Of a stretch of 64,000 nucleotides of DNA, positions 10,128 to 17,693 are shown piece by piece. The position numbers and the translations under genes are program-made. This stretch comes from an uncultured Gemmatimonadota bacterium. Lineage in GTDB: Bacteria > Gemmatimonadota > Gemmatimonadetes > Palauibacterales > Palauibacteraceae. Below the pieces are notes generated by a model, which was not told the DNA's origin, searched no databases, and saw nothing but the letters and a program-made list of their open reading frames with translations. Location of the stretch: the NCBI GenBank assembly GCA_913043255.1, contig CAJWLK010000002.1:1-64000 (forward strand), in the 5' to 3' direction. Every line of letters starts with the position of its first letter. Position 1 is the first letter of the stretch.

Positions 10128-10944
10128 ACAGCGCGCCGCGAACACATATTCGTCGCAGGGCTATGTTTTCCCACTCTCTGCGATGGGCACCGATGAGACC
10201 AACGCCTATCGTGAGTGCTATGAATCTTACAGCGCATCAATTGCAGAACATCTCCAAACTCACGACGCCCGCGATCACTACTTATGGCTTGCTGAGACGC
10301 ACATGTACCTCCCGTGGGTTCATGAGTTAGCGGTAAACCCCGTAATATTGGATGTGATTGAGGCAATTCTAGGGCCCGATCTCCTCCTCTTTGATTCTCG
10401 CTGGTTTACTAAACAACCGGGCGATGGGACGTTCGTCTCGTGGCACCAAGATGCGAACTATTGGGGACTTGAACCGAATCTGGCATGCACCGCCTGGCTT
10501 GCGTTGACGGCAAGCACAGTGGAGACGGGTTGTATGCGTGTGGTGCCGAATAGCCACCACAAAACTGCTTTGCCGCACAAATTCACCGATTCCCCCCAGA
10601 ACGCTCTAGCACGCGGACAAGAAATCTCAGTCGAAGTTGACGAATCGGGGGCGGACGATCTCGTGCTTGCCCCCGGAGAGTTTTCTCTTCATCACCCCTC
10701 AATCATCCATGGTTCGCGGCCCAACACATCCACAATACCACGGATCGGGATCGCTCTGCGTTACATACCTGCACAAGTGCGACAGCATGTTGCTGACCCG
10801 CTCGCCATGTTGGTTCGCGGCAACGACACGTACAGTCATTTTGACTTGATTCCTCCACCCACGTCGAGCGATCTCGATGAAATTGCTCGACTGCGCAAGA
10901 ACTGTGTTAGGCGCGTCTACGGAAACTTGAGTTCAGTCGAATAA
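10111..10944 (+). CDS. Phytanoyl-CoA dioxygenase family Fe(II)/2-oxoglutarate oxygenase
   Basis: About 277 residues of the PhyH family. The iron-binding facial triad is visible as His112 and Asp114 in WHQDANYW and a distal His200 in IIHGSRPN, followed by an Arg-rich strand (IPRIGIALRYIP) likely to bind 2-oxoglutarate. Start ATG 10111 is chosen because a good ribosome site (ggacggagg at 10092-10100) precedes it and the conserved fold begins soon after; it overlaps hyuB by 17 bases. PhyH oxygenases hydroxylate or demethylate small molecules, including N- or O-methyl amino acid derivatives and ectoine. In this cluster it probably oxidises the substrate or a ring-opened product, which is inference from context. 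Confidence 0.87.
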   Translation: MNVQGKQRAANTYSSQGYVFPLSAMGTDETNAYRECYESYSASIAEHLQTHDARDHYLWLAETHMYLPWVHELAVNPVILDVIEAILGPDLLLFDSRWFTKQPGDGTFVSWHQDANYWGLEPNLACTAWLALTASTVETGCMRVVPNSHHKTALPHKFTDSPQNALARGQEISVEVDESGADDLVLAPGEFSLHHPSIIHGSRPNTSTIPRIGIALRYIPAQVRQHVADPLAMLVRGNDTYSHFDLIPPPTSSDLDEIARLRKNCVRRVYGNLSSVE

Positions 10945-10969
10945 TGCGAGAACGAGCGATTAAGAGACC

Positions 10970-12061
10970 TTGAATAAGTCCCGACTAAAGACGATCCACG
11001 ATCTTCCCACACCGGCCCTCCTTCTCGATTGGCCTGCCGCCCGGCGTAATATCGAGTGGGCCGCTGCATTTGTTGCAGATAAACCGGTCCAACTCCGGCC
11101 ACACTTCAAACATCATAAATGCGTCCCGCTTGCTAAAGCTCAGATGGAAGCTGGGGGCTGCGTAGGCATGACCACGGCGACGGTAGCGGAGGCAAAAGCG
11201 CTCGTGGAGGGGGGTATAACCGATGTATTGATTGCCAACCAAGTTCTATCGGGGTTGGATCAGCTCGTGGAGATTGCCGAGAGAAACACTATCCGTGTGC
11301 TCGTAGACGATGTCGCGAATGCACATCCCATCGCAGAGGCTGGGCTAGCGGCCGGGTTTGATATTGGGGTCCTTGTAGAGGTAGATATTGGAACTCACCG
11401 GTCTGGGGTTCACCCAGGCGAACCCGCCCTCGACCTCGTACGTCACCTGATCGAAATGCCCGGTGTTCGATTTGATGGACTGCACGCTTACCACGGACAC
11501 GTCGTAAACATTTTGGAGCCCGACGATCGGGCCAAATCAGCGCGAGTCACTATGCAGTTGGCCATCGATACGCGACGTTTGGTAGAAAGTGCTGGCATTC
11601 CATGCCAAATACTGACCGGCGGGGGCGCCGCAACCTATAAAACAATCGGAAAGATGGACGGGGTAGATGAGCTACAGATCGGATCCTACGTGGGCATGGA
11701 TTGGTCATATAAGGAGCGCGTGGGAGCCGATTTTGAGATCGCCTTTTCTGTCCTTGCAACGGTAATCAGTGTCTCAACTCAGGGGATGGTGCTGGATGTC
11801 GGTGTCAAGGGGATAGCACACGAATCTGGTCCACCGCGACTCCTTGATCACCCGAACTTCGAGATTCCGAGGTTCAAATCCGAAGAACACACGATCGTCA
11901 AAGCCGAAGGACACGGTCTGTCCGTGGGAGATCGGATCCGATTAACTCCAAGTCACGGTTGCGGCACATGCAATCTATACGACCAAATCGTGATCTGTGA
12001 CGGAGATGAGGTGCGCGATATCTGGACTACTTCGGCGAGAGGGTATTCGATTCCATCATGA
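10970..12061 (+). CDS. D-threonine aldolase / D-serine dehydratase-like PLP enzyme
   Basis: A 363-residue alanine-racemase-fold (type III) PLP protein. The N-terminus has LPTPALLLDW and the PLP lysine motif RPHFKHHK (Lys47), and the C-terminus has the metal site PSHGCGTCN with His329 and Cys331, as in the D-threonine aldolase/DSD1 family, in which a divalent metal sits beside PLP. The family splits or dehydrates beta-hydroxy D-amino acids. The only plausible start is TTG 10970; an ATG at 10944 is in a frame that stops after nine codons. It follows the PhyH oxygenase, so a beta-hydroxylated amino acid made by that enzyme and cleaved here is an attractive but unproved sequence of steps. Confidence 0.87.
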   Translation: MNKSRLKTIHDLPTPALLLDWPAARRNIEWAAAFVADKPVQLRPHFKHHKCVPLAKAQMEAGGCVGMTTATVAEAKALVEGGITDVLIANQVLSGLDQLVEIAERNTIRVLVDDVANAHPIAEAGLAAGFDIGVLVEVDIGTHRSGVHPGEPALDLVRHLIEMPGVRFDGLHAYHGHVVNILEPDDRAKSARVTMQLAIDTRRLVESAGIPCQILTGGGAATYKTIGKMDGVDELQIGSYVGMDWSYKERVGADFEIAFSVLATVISVSTQGMVLDVGVKGIAHESGPPRLLDHPNFEIPRFKSEEHTIVKAEGHGLSVGDRIRLTPSHGCGTCNLYDQIVICDGDEVRDIWTTSARGYSIPS

Positions 12062-13281
12062 AATCTACCCAGGCTGATGTCGTTGTCATCGGTGCTGGAG
12101 TCCTCGGCACGAGTTGTGCATTCCACCTCGCCGATGCGGGGGTACAAAACGTCGTTGTGTTAGATCGCGGCACTATTGGAGGCGGGACGACACAATTCGC
12201 AGCGGGGCAAACCGGGCATCTACGTAGTGATCGAATCTCTCTCGAGTTCACAAGCTATTGTGCGGACTTTTTTGAGAACTTTGAGGACAAAACTGGGCAC
12301 GCAGTGGATTTTCATCAGTACGGAAGCCTCCGCATTGCGTTAACGGAAGCATATGTGACCGATCTAGAACAACGAGTAGAAGCCGCCAAAAGCATCGGCC
12401 AGAAAACTCACTACCTATCCGTACCTGAGGCATTGAAACTCGTCCCATCCCTCCGACTCGAACCTACCGCCCAGATCCTCCTTTCACCGCGGGATGGATT
12501 CGTCGAGCCAAGATCTGTCGCAGTTGCTTATGCCGCAGCCGCAATTGATCACGGAGCACGTATACTTACAGGCACAGCAGTCGAAGACGTACTGACCAGC
12601 GGGGGTCGTGTGCGAGGTGTACAGACCTCTATTGGCGTGATTGAAACGGAAAGGGTTGTACTCGCGGCTGGCGCGTGGACTCGGCTACTCGGCGAACGGT
12701 TCGGGTTAAACATTCAAGTTGTACCTGTTCGCCACCAACTGTACGTAACGGCACCTTTGTCCTGTGTGCGTGAAGATCAGCCGATCGTGCGCATCACTGA
12801 ACCTCAACTCTATGCACGACAGCATATGGGCGGACTAATGGTGGGGGGATATGGATACCGACCGATGAGCTTCGAAATGGAGGATTTTCCAGAGGACTTC
12901 GAGATCCCCGCACTATCTGCAGACCACATTTATTACCGGGAAATGCACGAGGCCGCCCTACCCTTCTTCCCGGATCTTGAAAAGGTGCCCATCGTCGAAC
13001 AGCGTCGTGGCCTCCCGACAATGGCTCCGGATGGGCAGTCCATCGCCTCGAATATCGAAGGTCTCGACGGACTTATCGTCGCATCAGCTTGTTCAGTCGG
13101 TGGCGTGCACCACTCGCCGGGCATCGGTCGGATCGTGGCAGACATTGTCACAGATCGGCCAAAATGGTTGCCAGCAGATGGTCTCTCTGCGGCCCGGTTT
13201 GGAAGCGAGTTCGACAATAACGCACATCTGCGCGAAGCCTGCGAGGCTGTCTACGCTCGGATGTACCGCGACAAGATATAA
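12058..13281 (+). CDS. FAD-dependent oxidoreductase, DAO family (sarcosine/glycine oxidase-like)
   Basis: A 407-residue flavoprotein with the ADP-binding beta-alpha-beta motif VIGAGVLGTS (residues 10-19) and the DAO family layout, including LDRGTIGGGTTQFAAGQ and the C-terminal GGVHHSPGIGRIVAD segment that closes the FAD site. Family members oxidise secondary or primary amines such as sarcosine, glycine, proline or N-methyl amino acids and pass electrons to oxygen or a partner. Start ATG 12058 overlaps the preceding stop as ATGA. As last gene of the cluster it could oxidise the amino acid freed by the earlier steps. No second subunit (as in heterotetrameric sarcosine oxidase) is present nearby. 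Confidence 0.87.
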   Translation: MKSTQADVVVIGAGVLGTSCAFHLADAGVQNVVVLDRGTIGGGTTQFAAGQTGHLRSDRISLEFTSYCADFFENFEDKTGHAVDFHQYGSLRIALTEAYVTDLEQRVEAAKSIGQKTHYLSVPEALKLVPSLRLEPTAQILLSPRDGFVEPRSVAVAYAAAAIDHGARILTGTAVEDVLTSGGRVRGVQTSIGVIETERVVLAAGAWTRLLGERFGLNIQVVPVRHQLYVTAPLSCVREDQPIVRITEPQLYARQHMGGLMVGGYGYRPMSFEMEDFPEDFEIPALSADHIYYREMHEAALPFFPDLEKVPIVEQRRGLPTMAPDGQSIASNIEGLDGLIVASACSVGGVHHSPGIGRIVADIVTDRPKWLPADGLSAARFGSEFDNNAHLREACEAVYARMYRDKI

Positions 13282-13450
13282 ATTCTCATCCCTTCCGATT
13301 GAGTCTATCGCCCCTACCATACGCCCGCTTCCAGAAACTATCTAACCCCACTTAACTGAATCCCGACCTTGATTGTATCGGGGGGGACGCACTCTTAAAA
13401 CGATAACTTGCGAGGCCATATCATCCCATGTATACTCGCTCCCTGTCATA

Positions 13451-13469
13451 GTTGAGACTGATTCTCAAC
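13451..13469. promoter_or_regulatory. Fur-box-like palindrome 1
   Basis: GTTGAGA, five bases, TCTCAAC is a perfect 7-base inverted repeat. Its core TGAGACTGATTCTCA fits the 7-1-7 layout of Fur family operators (TGATAATnATTATCA type, with TGAGA/TCTCA half-site ends common). It lies 26-44 bases before the start of a FecA-like TonB receptor gene and overlaps a possible -35 hexamer TTGAGA. The link to Fur is inferred from pattern and target gene. Confidence 0.6.
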
Positions 13470-13472
13470 TAA

Positions 13473-13487
13473 TAATAATCGTTATTA
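13473..13487. promoter_or_regulatory. Fur-box-like palindrome 2
   Basis: TAATAATCGTTATTA is a 7-1-7 palindrome with one mismatched pair, close to the Fur consensus. Its centre is 20 bases, about two helix turns, from the centre of the first palindrome, as expected of two dimers on one DNA face. It ends seven bases before the annotated ATG at 13495, so transcription probably starts inside or just after it, and repression by iron-loaded Fur would block initiation. Confidence 0.6.
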
Positions 13488-13494
13488 ATTACGG

Positions 13495-16005
13495 ATGCTA
13501 AAAAGTAGACAAATGGGAAAACAAAGAAAAAAAACTAACACGCCGCAACAGTCGAATTTTCGATGGCTATCAGTATTCGTCATCACCCTTTCTATGCTCA
13601 TGCCAATCGGGGCTGCAGCTCAGAGTGGGGCGGTCGCAGGACGGGTTTTAGGGGAGAGCGGGGAACCCCTTCCCAATGTCGTGGTCGAAATTGTCGAGTT
13701 GGGCCTAAGTACTCAGACTAACGACAATGGGTCATATCAGATTTCAGACGTCGCTGCTGGTTCATATACCCTTCGGTTCAGTGCCTTGGATCGTAATACG
13801 GAGGAACGTTCCGTTATAGTTGGGGCAGGCGTCATTGTTGTGCCGGACACTGAGTTGTCCATCGTTGCCATATCACTCGCTCCCCTAGAAGTGCTCGAGC
13901 AACGTGTACGTATCACTAGCACACCCGAACTCATCCCTGGCTCTGCACAAGTTCTGGAGACCGAAGAGCTTGATGCCGCCATTACGCCATTCGACGACAT
14001 CCATAAGATCGTACGAAGGATCCCCGGCGTGAACGTATCGGAAGAGGACGGCTATGGGTTGCGTCCTAACATTGGGATTCGCGGTTCAGGGAGCGAACGA
14101 AGTTCAAAGATCACGCTTATGGAAGACGGCGTTCTCATAGCACCCGCACCTTACGCTGCTCCTTCGGCATACTACTTCCCCGTCGCTGGACGCATGGAAG
14201 CCATTGAGGTTCGGAAGGGTGCAAGCCAGATCAAATATGGGCCCAGAACAGTTGGAGGCGCACTGAACTTGGTGTCGTCCTCAATCCCGACAAAGAAAAT
14301 CGGATTGACCGGTGAAATTAGCGGCGCCCCGGACGCCAGTAACCGGTTACGAGCCAAAATCGGCGGTTCAACCGACCGTTTTGGGTGGATGGCCGAAACC
14401 TACCAGATCAAGACCGATGGGTTCAAAACTATTCCAGTGCAGAATCAGGGCTCCGGCTTTGACATAAAGGACTACCTCGCGAAAGTCCGCTGGAATTCAG
14501 ACCCAACCGCCGCAGACTTCTATCAGCAACTTGAGGTCAAATTCGGCAGTTACGATGAAAGATCCGACGAAACTTATCTCGGACTTACCGATGCGGATTT
14601 CCGATCAAATCCATTCCAGCGGTATGCGGCGTCACAAGAAGATGTGATGAATGCCGACCAGCAACAGCTTCAGGTCCGTCACTTCCTGCGATCGGGAGGC
14701 ATGGATCTCACAACCACTATTTATCGGAATGATTTCGCAAGAAATTGGTACAAACTTCAAACCGTATCTGGCCAGAAACATGGAAAGGTTCTGGGTTCAC
14801 CCCACGATTTCCCGACAGAGATGGCGATCATTAAAGGGGCCAATAGTCCTGGCGCCGATGTAAAGCTTCGGGCGAACAACCGGGAGTATTATGGCCAAGG
14901 CATACAAGTTGCCCTTGGTACCACAGCCCAAGCGTTCGGAGCAGATCACGAATTCGAGGTAGGAGTACGGTATCACCGGGACGAAGAAGACCGGATGCAG
15001 CACGAAGACGGTTACCGGATGATCGACGCGGATATGGTTTTAGAAGCCCCGGGAGCTAGGGGTAGCCAATCGAATCGGGTAAGCGATGCTACGGCCGTAG
15101 CATTCTACATCCAGGACCGAATGGAGTTCGGCGACCTTGCTCTCACGCCGGGATTGCGATTTGAATCGATAGATTTCACACGGACTGATTATGCGAAAGA
15201 TGATCCCACGCGTAAGGAACCAACCCGTATTCGCGAGAATGGAGTAAACGCCATCATGCCAGGAATCGGCGCAACGCTCACCATGGGATCCAATGGGCGT
15301 CTTTTCGGTGGCATTCATCGCGGGTTTGCTCCCCCAGGTCCTGGGGCCGATGATGACACAGAAGCTGAAAGAAGTGTGAACTACGAACTCGGTTTTGGGC
15401 TGGATAACAACAACGCAACAACTCAATTCGTTGCCTTCTACAACGACTACAGCAACGTTCTCGGCGAGGCTACCATAGCGTCAGGGACTGAACTGGATAC
15501 GGGCGAATTGTTCAACGGTGGATCAGCCAGGATTTGGGGCCTCGAGGCTTCCACAAACATGGACTTAGCTACCGGTAGCGAAGACTGGAGCGTTCCCCTG
15601 CAAGTGGCATACACTTTTACGAATGCAACATTTCGTACTGCCTTTGATAGCAAGTTCGACCCTTGGGGTGAAGTGGCAATCGGAGATAACATGCCCTACA
15701 TCCCGGAGCATATGCTTTTCAGTAGCATAGGTGTCGCAAGGGATAACTGGAGACTGGGTCTTGAGATCACCGCCAGCAGTGCAATGCGAACCGAGGCAGG
15801 ATCGGGAGATATCCCTGCAACGAGCGGAACCGATTCCTATATCATGCTCGGGCTTGGCGGAGAGGTTGATCTCTCGAGCTGGGGAAGCCTTTTCATGTCC
15901 GCCCACAATCTGAACAACACAACACATATTGTGGCCCGACGGCCGGCTGGCGTTCGACCCGGGCTCCCACGCATGGTAGAAGCCGGTATCCGATTTGCCT
16001 TCTAG
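13495..16005 (+). CDS. TonB-dependent receptor, FecA-like
   Basis: An 836-residue outer membrane receptor. Residues about 17-43 form a signal peptide ending at AAA-QSG. A carboxypeptidase-regulatory-like domain (AGRVLGESGEPLPNVVVEIVE and on, about 50-120) precedes the plug domain (VLETEELDAA, RRIPGVNVSEEDGYGLRPNIGIRGSG, residues about 155-260), and the barrel ends in the usual aromatic C-terminus RFAF. The GLRPNIGIRGS plug pattern is typical of ferric citrate/siderophore receptors. Two Fur-like operators lie immediately upstream, which supports iron uptake. Start is uncertain: ATG 13495 leaves almost no leader, and ATG 13513 (residue 7) is an alternative. Neither has a strong Shine-Dalgarno sequence. 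Confidence 0.9.
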   Translation: MLKSRQMGKQRKKTNTPQQSNFRWLSVFVITLSMLMPIGAAAQSGAVAGRVLGESGEPLPNVVVEIVELGLSTQTNDNGSYQISDVAAGSYTLRFSALDRNTEERSVIVGAGVIVVPDTELSIVAISLAPLEVLEQRVRITSTPELIPGSAQVLETEELDAAITPFDDIHKIVRRIPGVNVSEEDGYGLRPNIGIRGSGSERSSKITLMEDGVLIAPAPYAAPSAYYFPVAGRMEAIEVRKGASQIKYGPRTVGGALNLVSSSIPTKKIGLTGEISGAPDASNRLRAKIGGSTDRFGWMAETYQIKTDGFKTIPVQNQGSGFDIKDYLAKVRWNSDPTAADFYQQLEVKFGSYDERSDETYLGLTDADFRSNPFQRYAASQEDVMNADQQQLQVRHFLRSGGMDLTTTIYRNDFARNWYKLQTVSGQKHGKVLGSPHDFPTEMAIIKGANSPGADVKLRANNREYYGQGIQVALGTTAQAFGADHEFEVGVRYHRDEEDRMQHEDGYRMIDADMVLEAPGARGSQSNRVSDATAVAFYIQDRMEFGDLALTPGLRFESIDFTRTDYAKDDPTRKEPTRIRENGVNAIMPGIGATLTMGSNGRLFGGIHRGFAPPGPGADDDTEAERSVNYELGFGLDNNNATTQFVAFYNDYSNVLGEATIASGTELDTGELFNGGSARIWGLEASTNMDLATGSEDWSVPLQVAYTFTNATFRTAFDSKFDPWGEVAIGDNMPYIPEHMLFSSIGVARDNWRLGLEITASSAMRTEAGSGDIPATSGTDSYIMLGLGGEVDLSSWGSLFMSAHNLNNTTHIVARRPAGVRPGLPRMVEAGIRFAF

Positions 16006-16307
16006 TGGAACCTTCTTCCCAGGTGGTGGCTACCACGTAGCCACCACCAACGTGCGGCTAGCCCTCAAAATCTGAGGGTCAAAGGTAGGCCCCAAACCGT
16101 TGATCTGATTTGTCTCTCAGATGGATCTGCCTCCTAAGACAGTTCCGGTATTGGGGTCTACTTTTCATCACAATCTCCAATTTTTCAGAATCCGCCGAGC
16201 AATCTGCCGACGGCCAGCGAATCCAAGGGGCGCCGATTCCTTGCGATTTTTGTTCTGTTGGCCCTTTTTATCGATACACTACCAACCGACTTCGATAAGG
16301 AGTAGGC
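16006..16307. other. Intergenic region after the FecA-like receptor
   Basis: About 300 bases with no coding sequence I can support. It holds a long perfect inverted repeat at 16022-16048 (listed separately) and, at its right end, the strong ribosome site AAGGAG (16297-16302) of the next gene. No promoter is clear. Confidence 0.4.
16022..16048. terminator. Perfect 12-bp hairpin downstream of TonB receptor
   Basis: GGTGGTGGCTAC, loop CAC, GTAGCCACCACC: a perfect 12-pair stem with a three-base loop, 16 bases after the receptor stop codon. Position and strength suggest a transcription end or mRNA 3'-end stabiliser. There is no T run after it on the plus strand, so it is not a standard Rho-independent terminator. 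Confidence 0.5.
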
Positions 16308-16790
16308 ATGCTACGAACCACTGTAGTTGCTCTTATAACATTTATCGGTTTGTCGACATTCGCCCATAAATCCGTACACGCCCAAAGCCGAACAACGCTA
16401 AAGAATGATTTCGGCATAGAATTACTGGGTAAAGCAGCGATCTACAGTTTTTCTTACCAACGCATGGTTACACCGAGTGTGGGGTTGGAGGTTGGCCTTT
16501 CAGCACTGGGGGGAACCGGGGCTGGAGTTGTGTTCCTACCGATTGGTGCAAGGTATTATGTGATCTCGAAGAATTTTTCTCCATACCTCACGGCTGGTGT
16601 GACACCCGTGTTTGGCACGATTGATGCGGGACCAGACGACCTTTCCGGTTGGACGAGGTACGGATACGTAGGACCCGGATTCGAATTTCGTTCCCCAGGC
16701 GGGTTCCTGTTTCGGGGAACGCTTTACGCGCTTTTCGCAGACGGGGGGCTTTTTTTCTGGCCAGGGCTTAACGTCGGTTTTGCCTTTTAG
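16308..16790 (+). CDS. Small outer membrane beta-barrel-like protein
   Basis: A 160-residue secreted protein of no family I can name. Residues 1-25 are a signal peptide ending VHAQS. The mature part alternates short hydrophobic strands and turns (IYSFSYQRMVTPSVGLEVGLSALGG, VFLPIGARYYVIS, FSPYLTAGVTPVFG) and ends with an aromatic residue after LNVGFAF, the pattern of an eight-stranded outer membrane barrel. The ribosome site AAGGAG six bases-spaced before ATG 16308 fixes the start. It sits between a FecA-like receptor and a GLPGLI/barrel pair, all on the plus strand. Confidence 0.7.
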   Translation: MLRTTVVALITFIGLSTFAHKSVHAQSRTTLKNDFGIELLGKAAIYSFSYQRMVTPSVGLEVGLSALGGTGAGVVFLPIGARYYVISKNFSPYLTAGVTPVFGTIDAGPDDLSGWTRYGYVGPGFEFRSPGGFLFRGTLYALFADGGLFFWPGLNVGFAF

Positions 16791-16828
16791 AACGGGCCCA
16801 CTGAAAACGAAATCCATGGAGTCATCTT

Positions 16829-17674
16829 ATGCAGCATACAACAATCAACCCCCACATTTGTGGCAACACTAGACGCAGATATGGTGTTACTAGATTAACC
16901 ATGCGATTCATACTTCTTCTCAGCCTGACACTGATTCCCGCGATGCTAGTAGCCCAAGAGGGCCGCATCGCCTTTCGTCGTTCGGTCCAGTTCGACTTCG
17001 AAGTTCCTGAAGAACTAGAGAAAAGGCTCGAACAAAGAGGAATGGGGGATCAGATCCCTTCTCAGCGTTCATCTGAACTGATTCTTCTTTTCAACCAATC
17101 CGAATCAGTCATGATTTCCGCCCCAAGACCCGAACAAGAAGCACCGATGAGAGTCGCCCGTCTGCGAGGGTTAGGAACGCGTCTCCGGATGGGGTCAAGT
17201 TCGCGGAGTGACCAAGAAACATTATTGCACTCCTACGTTAGCTTTGAGGGCGGAACGATGGCGGAGACGCGAGAATTTATGGGACGGAATTTTTTGATCT
17301 CGGGTACAAGGCCTATTTACAAGTGGAAGCTGACGGGCGAACAGCGCGAATTTTTGGGACATGTGGTTCAGAAGGCAACGGCCGAACACGATGGTTCCAT
17401 GATCGAGGCTTGGTTTACTATGGAAATCCCGGTCCAAGCCGGTCCAGGTCCGTTTGGAGGACTCCCCGGTATGATTCTCATAGCTTCCATTGACGAGGGA
17501 CATACGGTTTATACTGCGACAGATATTGATCTGACTAAGCTAGGTGAAGAGGCGATCCGAGCTCCGGAAGAAGGAAGTGAGGTGACCCGCGAAGATTATG
17601 AACGAATTGTCGCTGAAAAGCTCGAAGAGGTGAGAAAGCTCCGTGCGGGTCGAGTCCGAAGGCCTCCTTTTTAG
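16829..17674 (+). CDS. GLPGLI family protein
   Basis: A secreted protein with the GLPGLI signature as GPFGGLPGMIL, preceded by AWFTMEIPVQAGP, both hallmarks of the TIGR01200-type family. A signal peptide (FILLLSLTLIPAMLVAQ) begins at the internal Met at 16901; ATG 16829 has a better ribosome site (GGAG seven bases upstream) and would give a 24-residue basic leader before the hydrophobic core, so either start is possible. GLPGLI proteins are commonly encoded beside outer membrane barrel proteins with carboxypeptidase-like N-termini, exactly the gene that follows here. Their function is unknown. The C-terminus is a charged helix (EEVTREDYERIVAEKLEEVRK-like) ending RVRRPPF. Confidence 0.8.
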   Translation: MQHTTINPHICGNTRRRYGVTRLTMRFILLLSLTLIPAMLVAQEGRIAFRRSVQFDFEVPEELEKRLEQRGMGDQIPSQRSSELILLFNQSESVMISAPRPEQEAPMRVARLRGLGTRLRMGSSSRSDQETLLHSYVSFEGGTMAETREFMGRNFLISGTRPIYKWKLTGEQREFLGHVVQKATAEHDGSMIEAWFTMEIPVQAGPGPFGGLPGMILIASIDEGHTVYTATDIDLTKLGEEAIRAPEEGSEVTREDYERIVAEKLEEVRKLRAGRVRRPPF

Positions 17675-17693
17675 TCGCAGGCACCTGCTCCAT

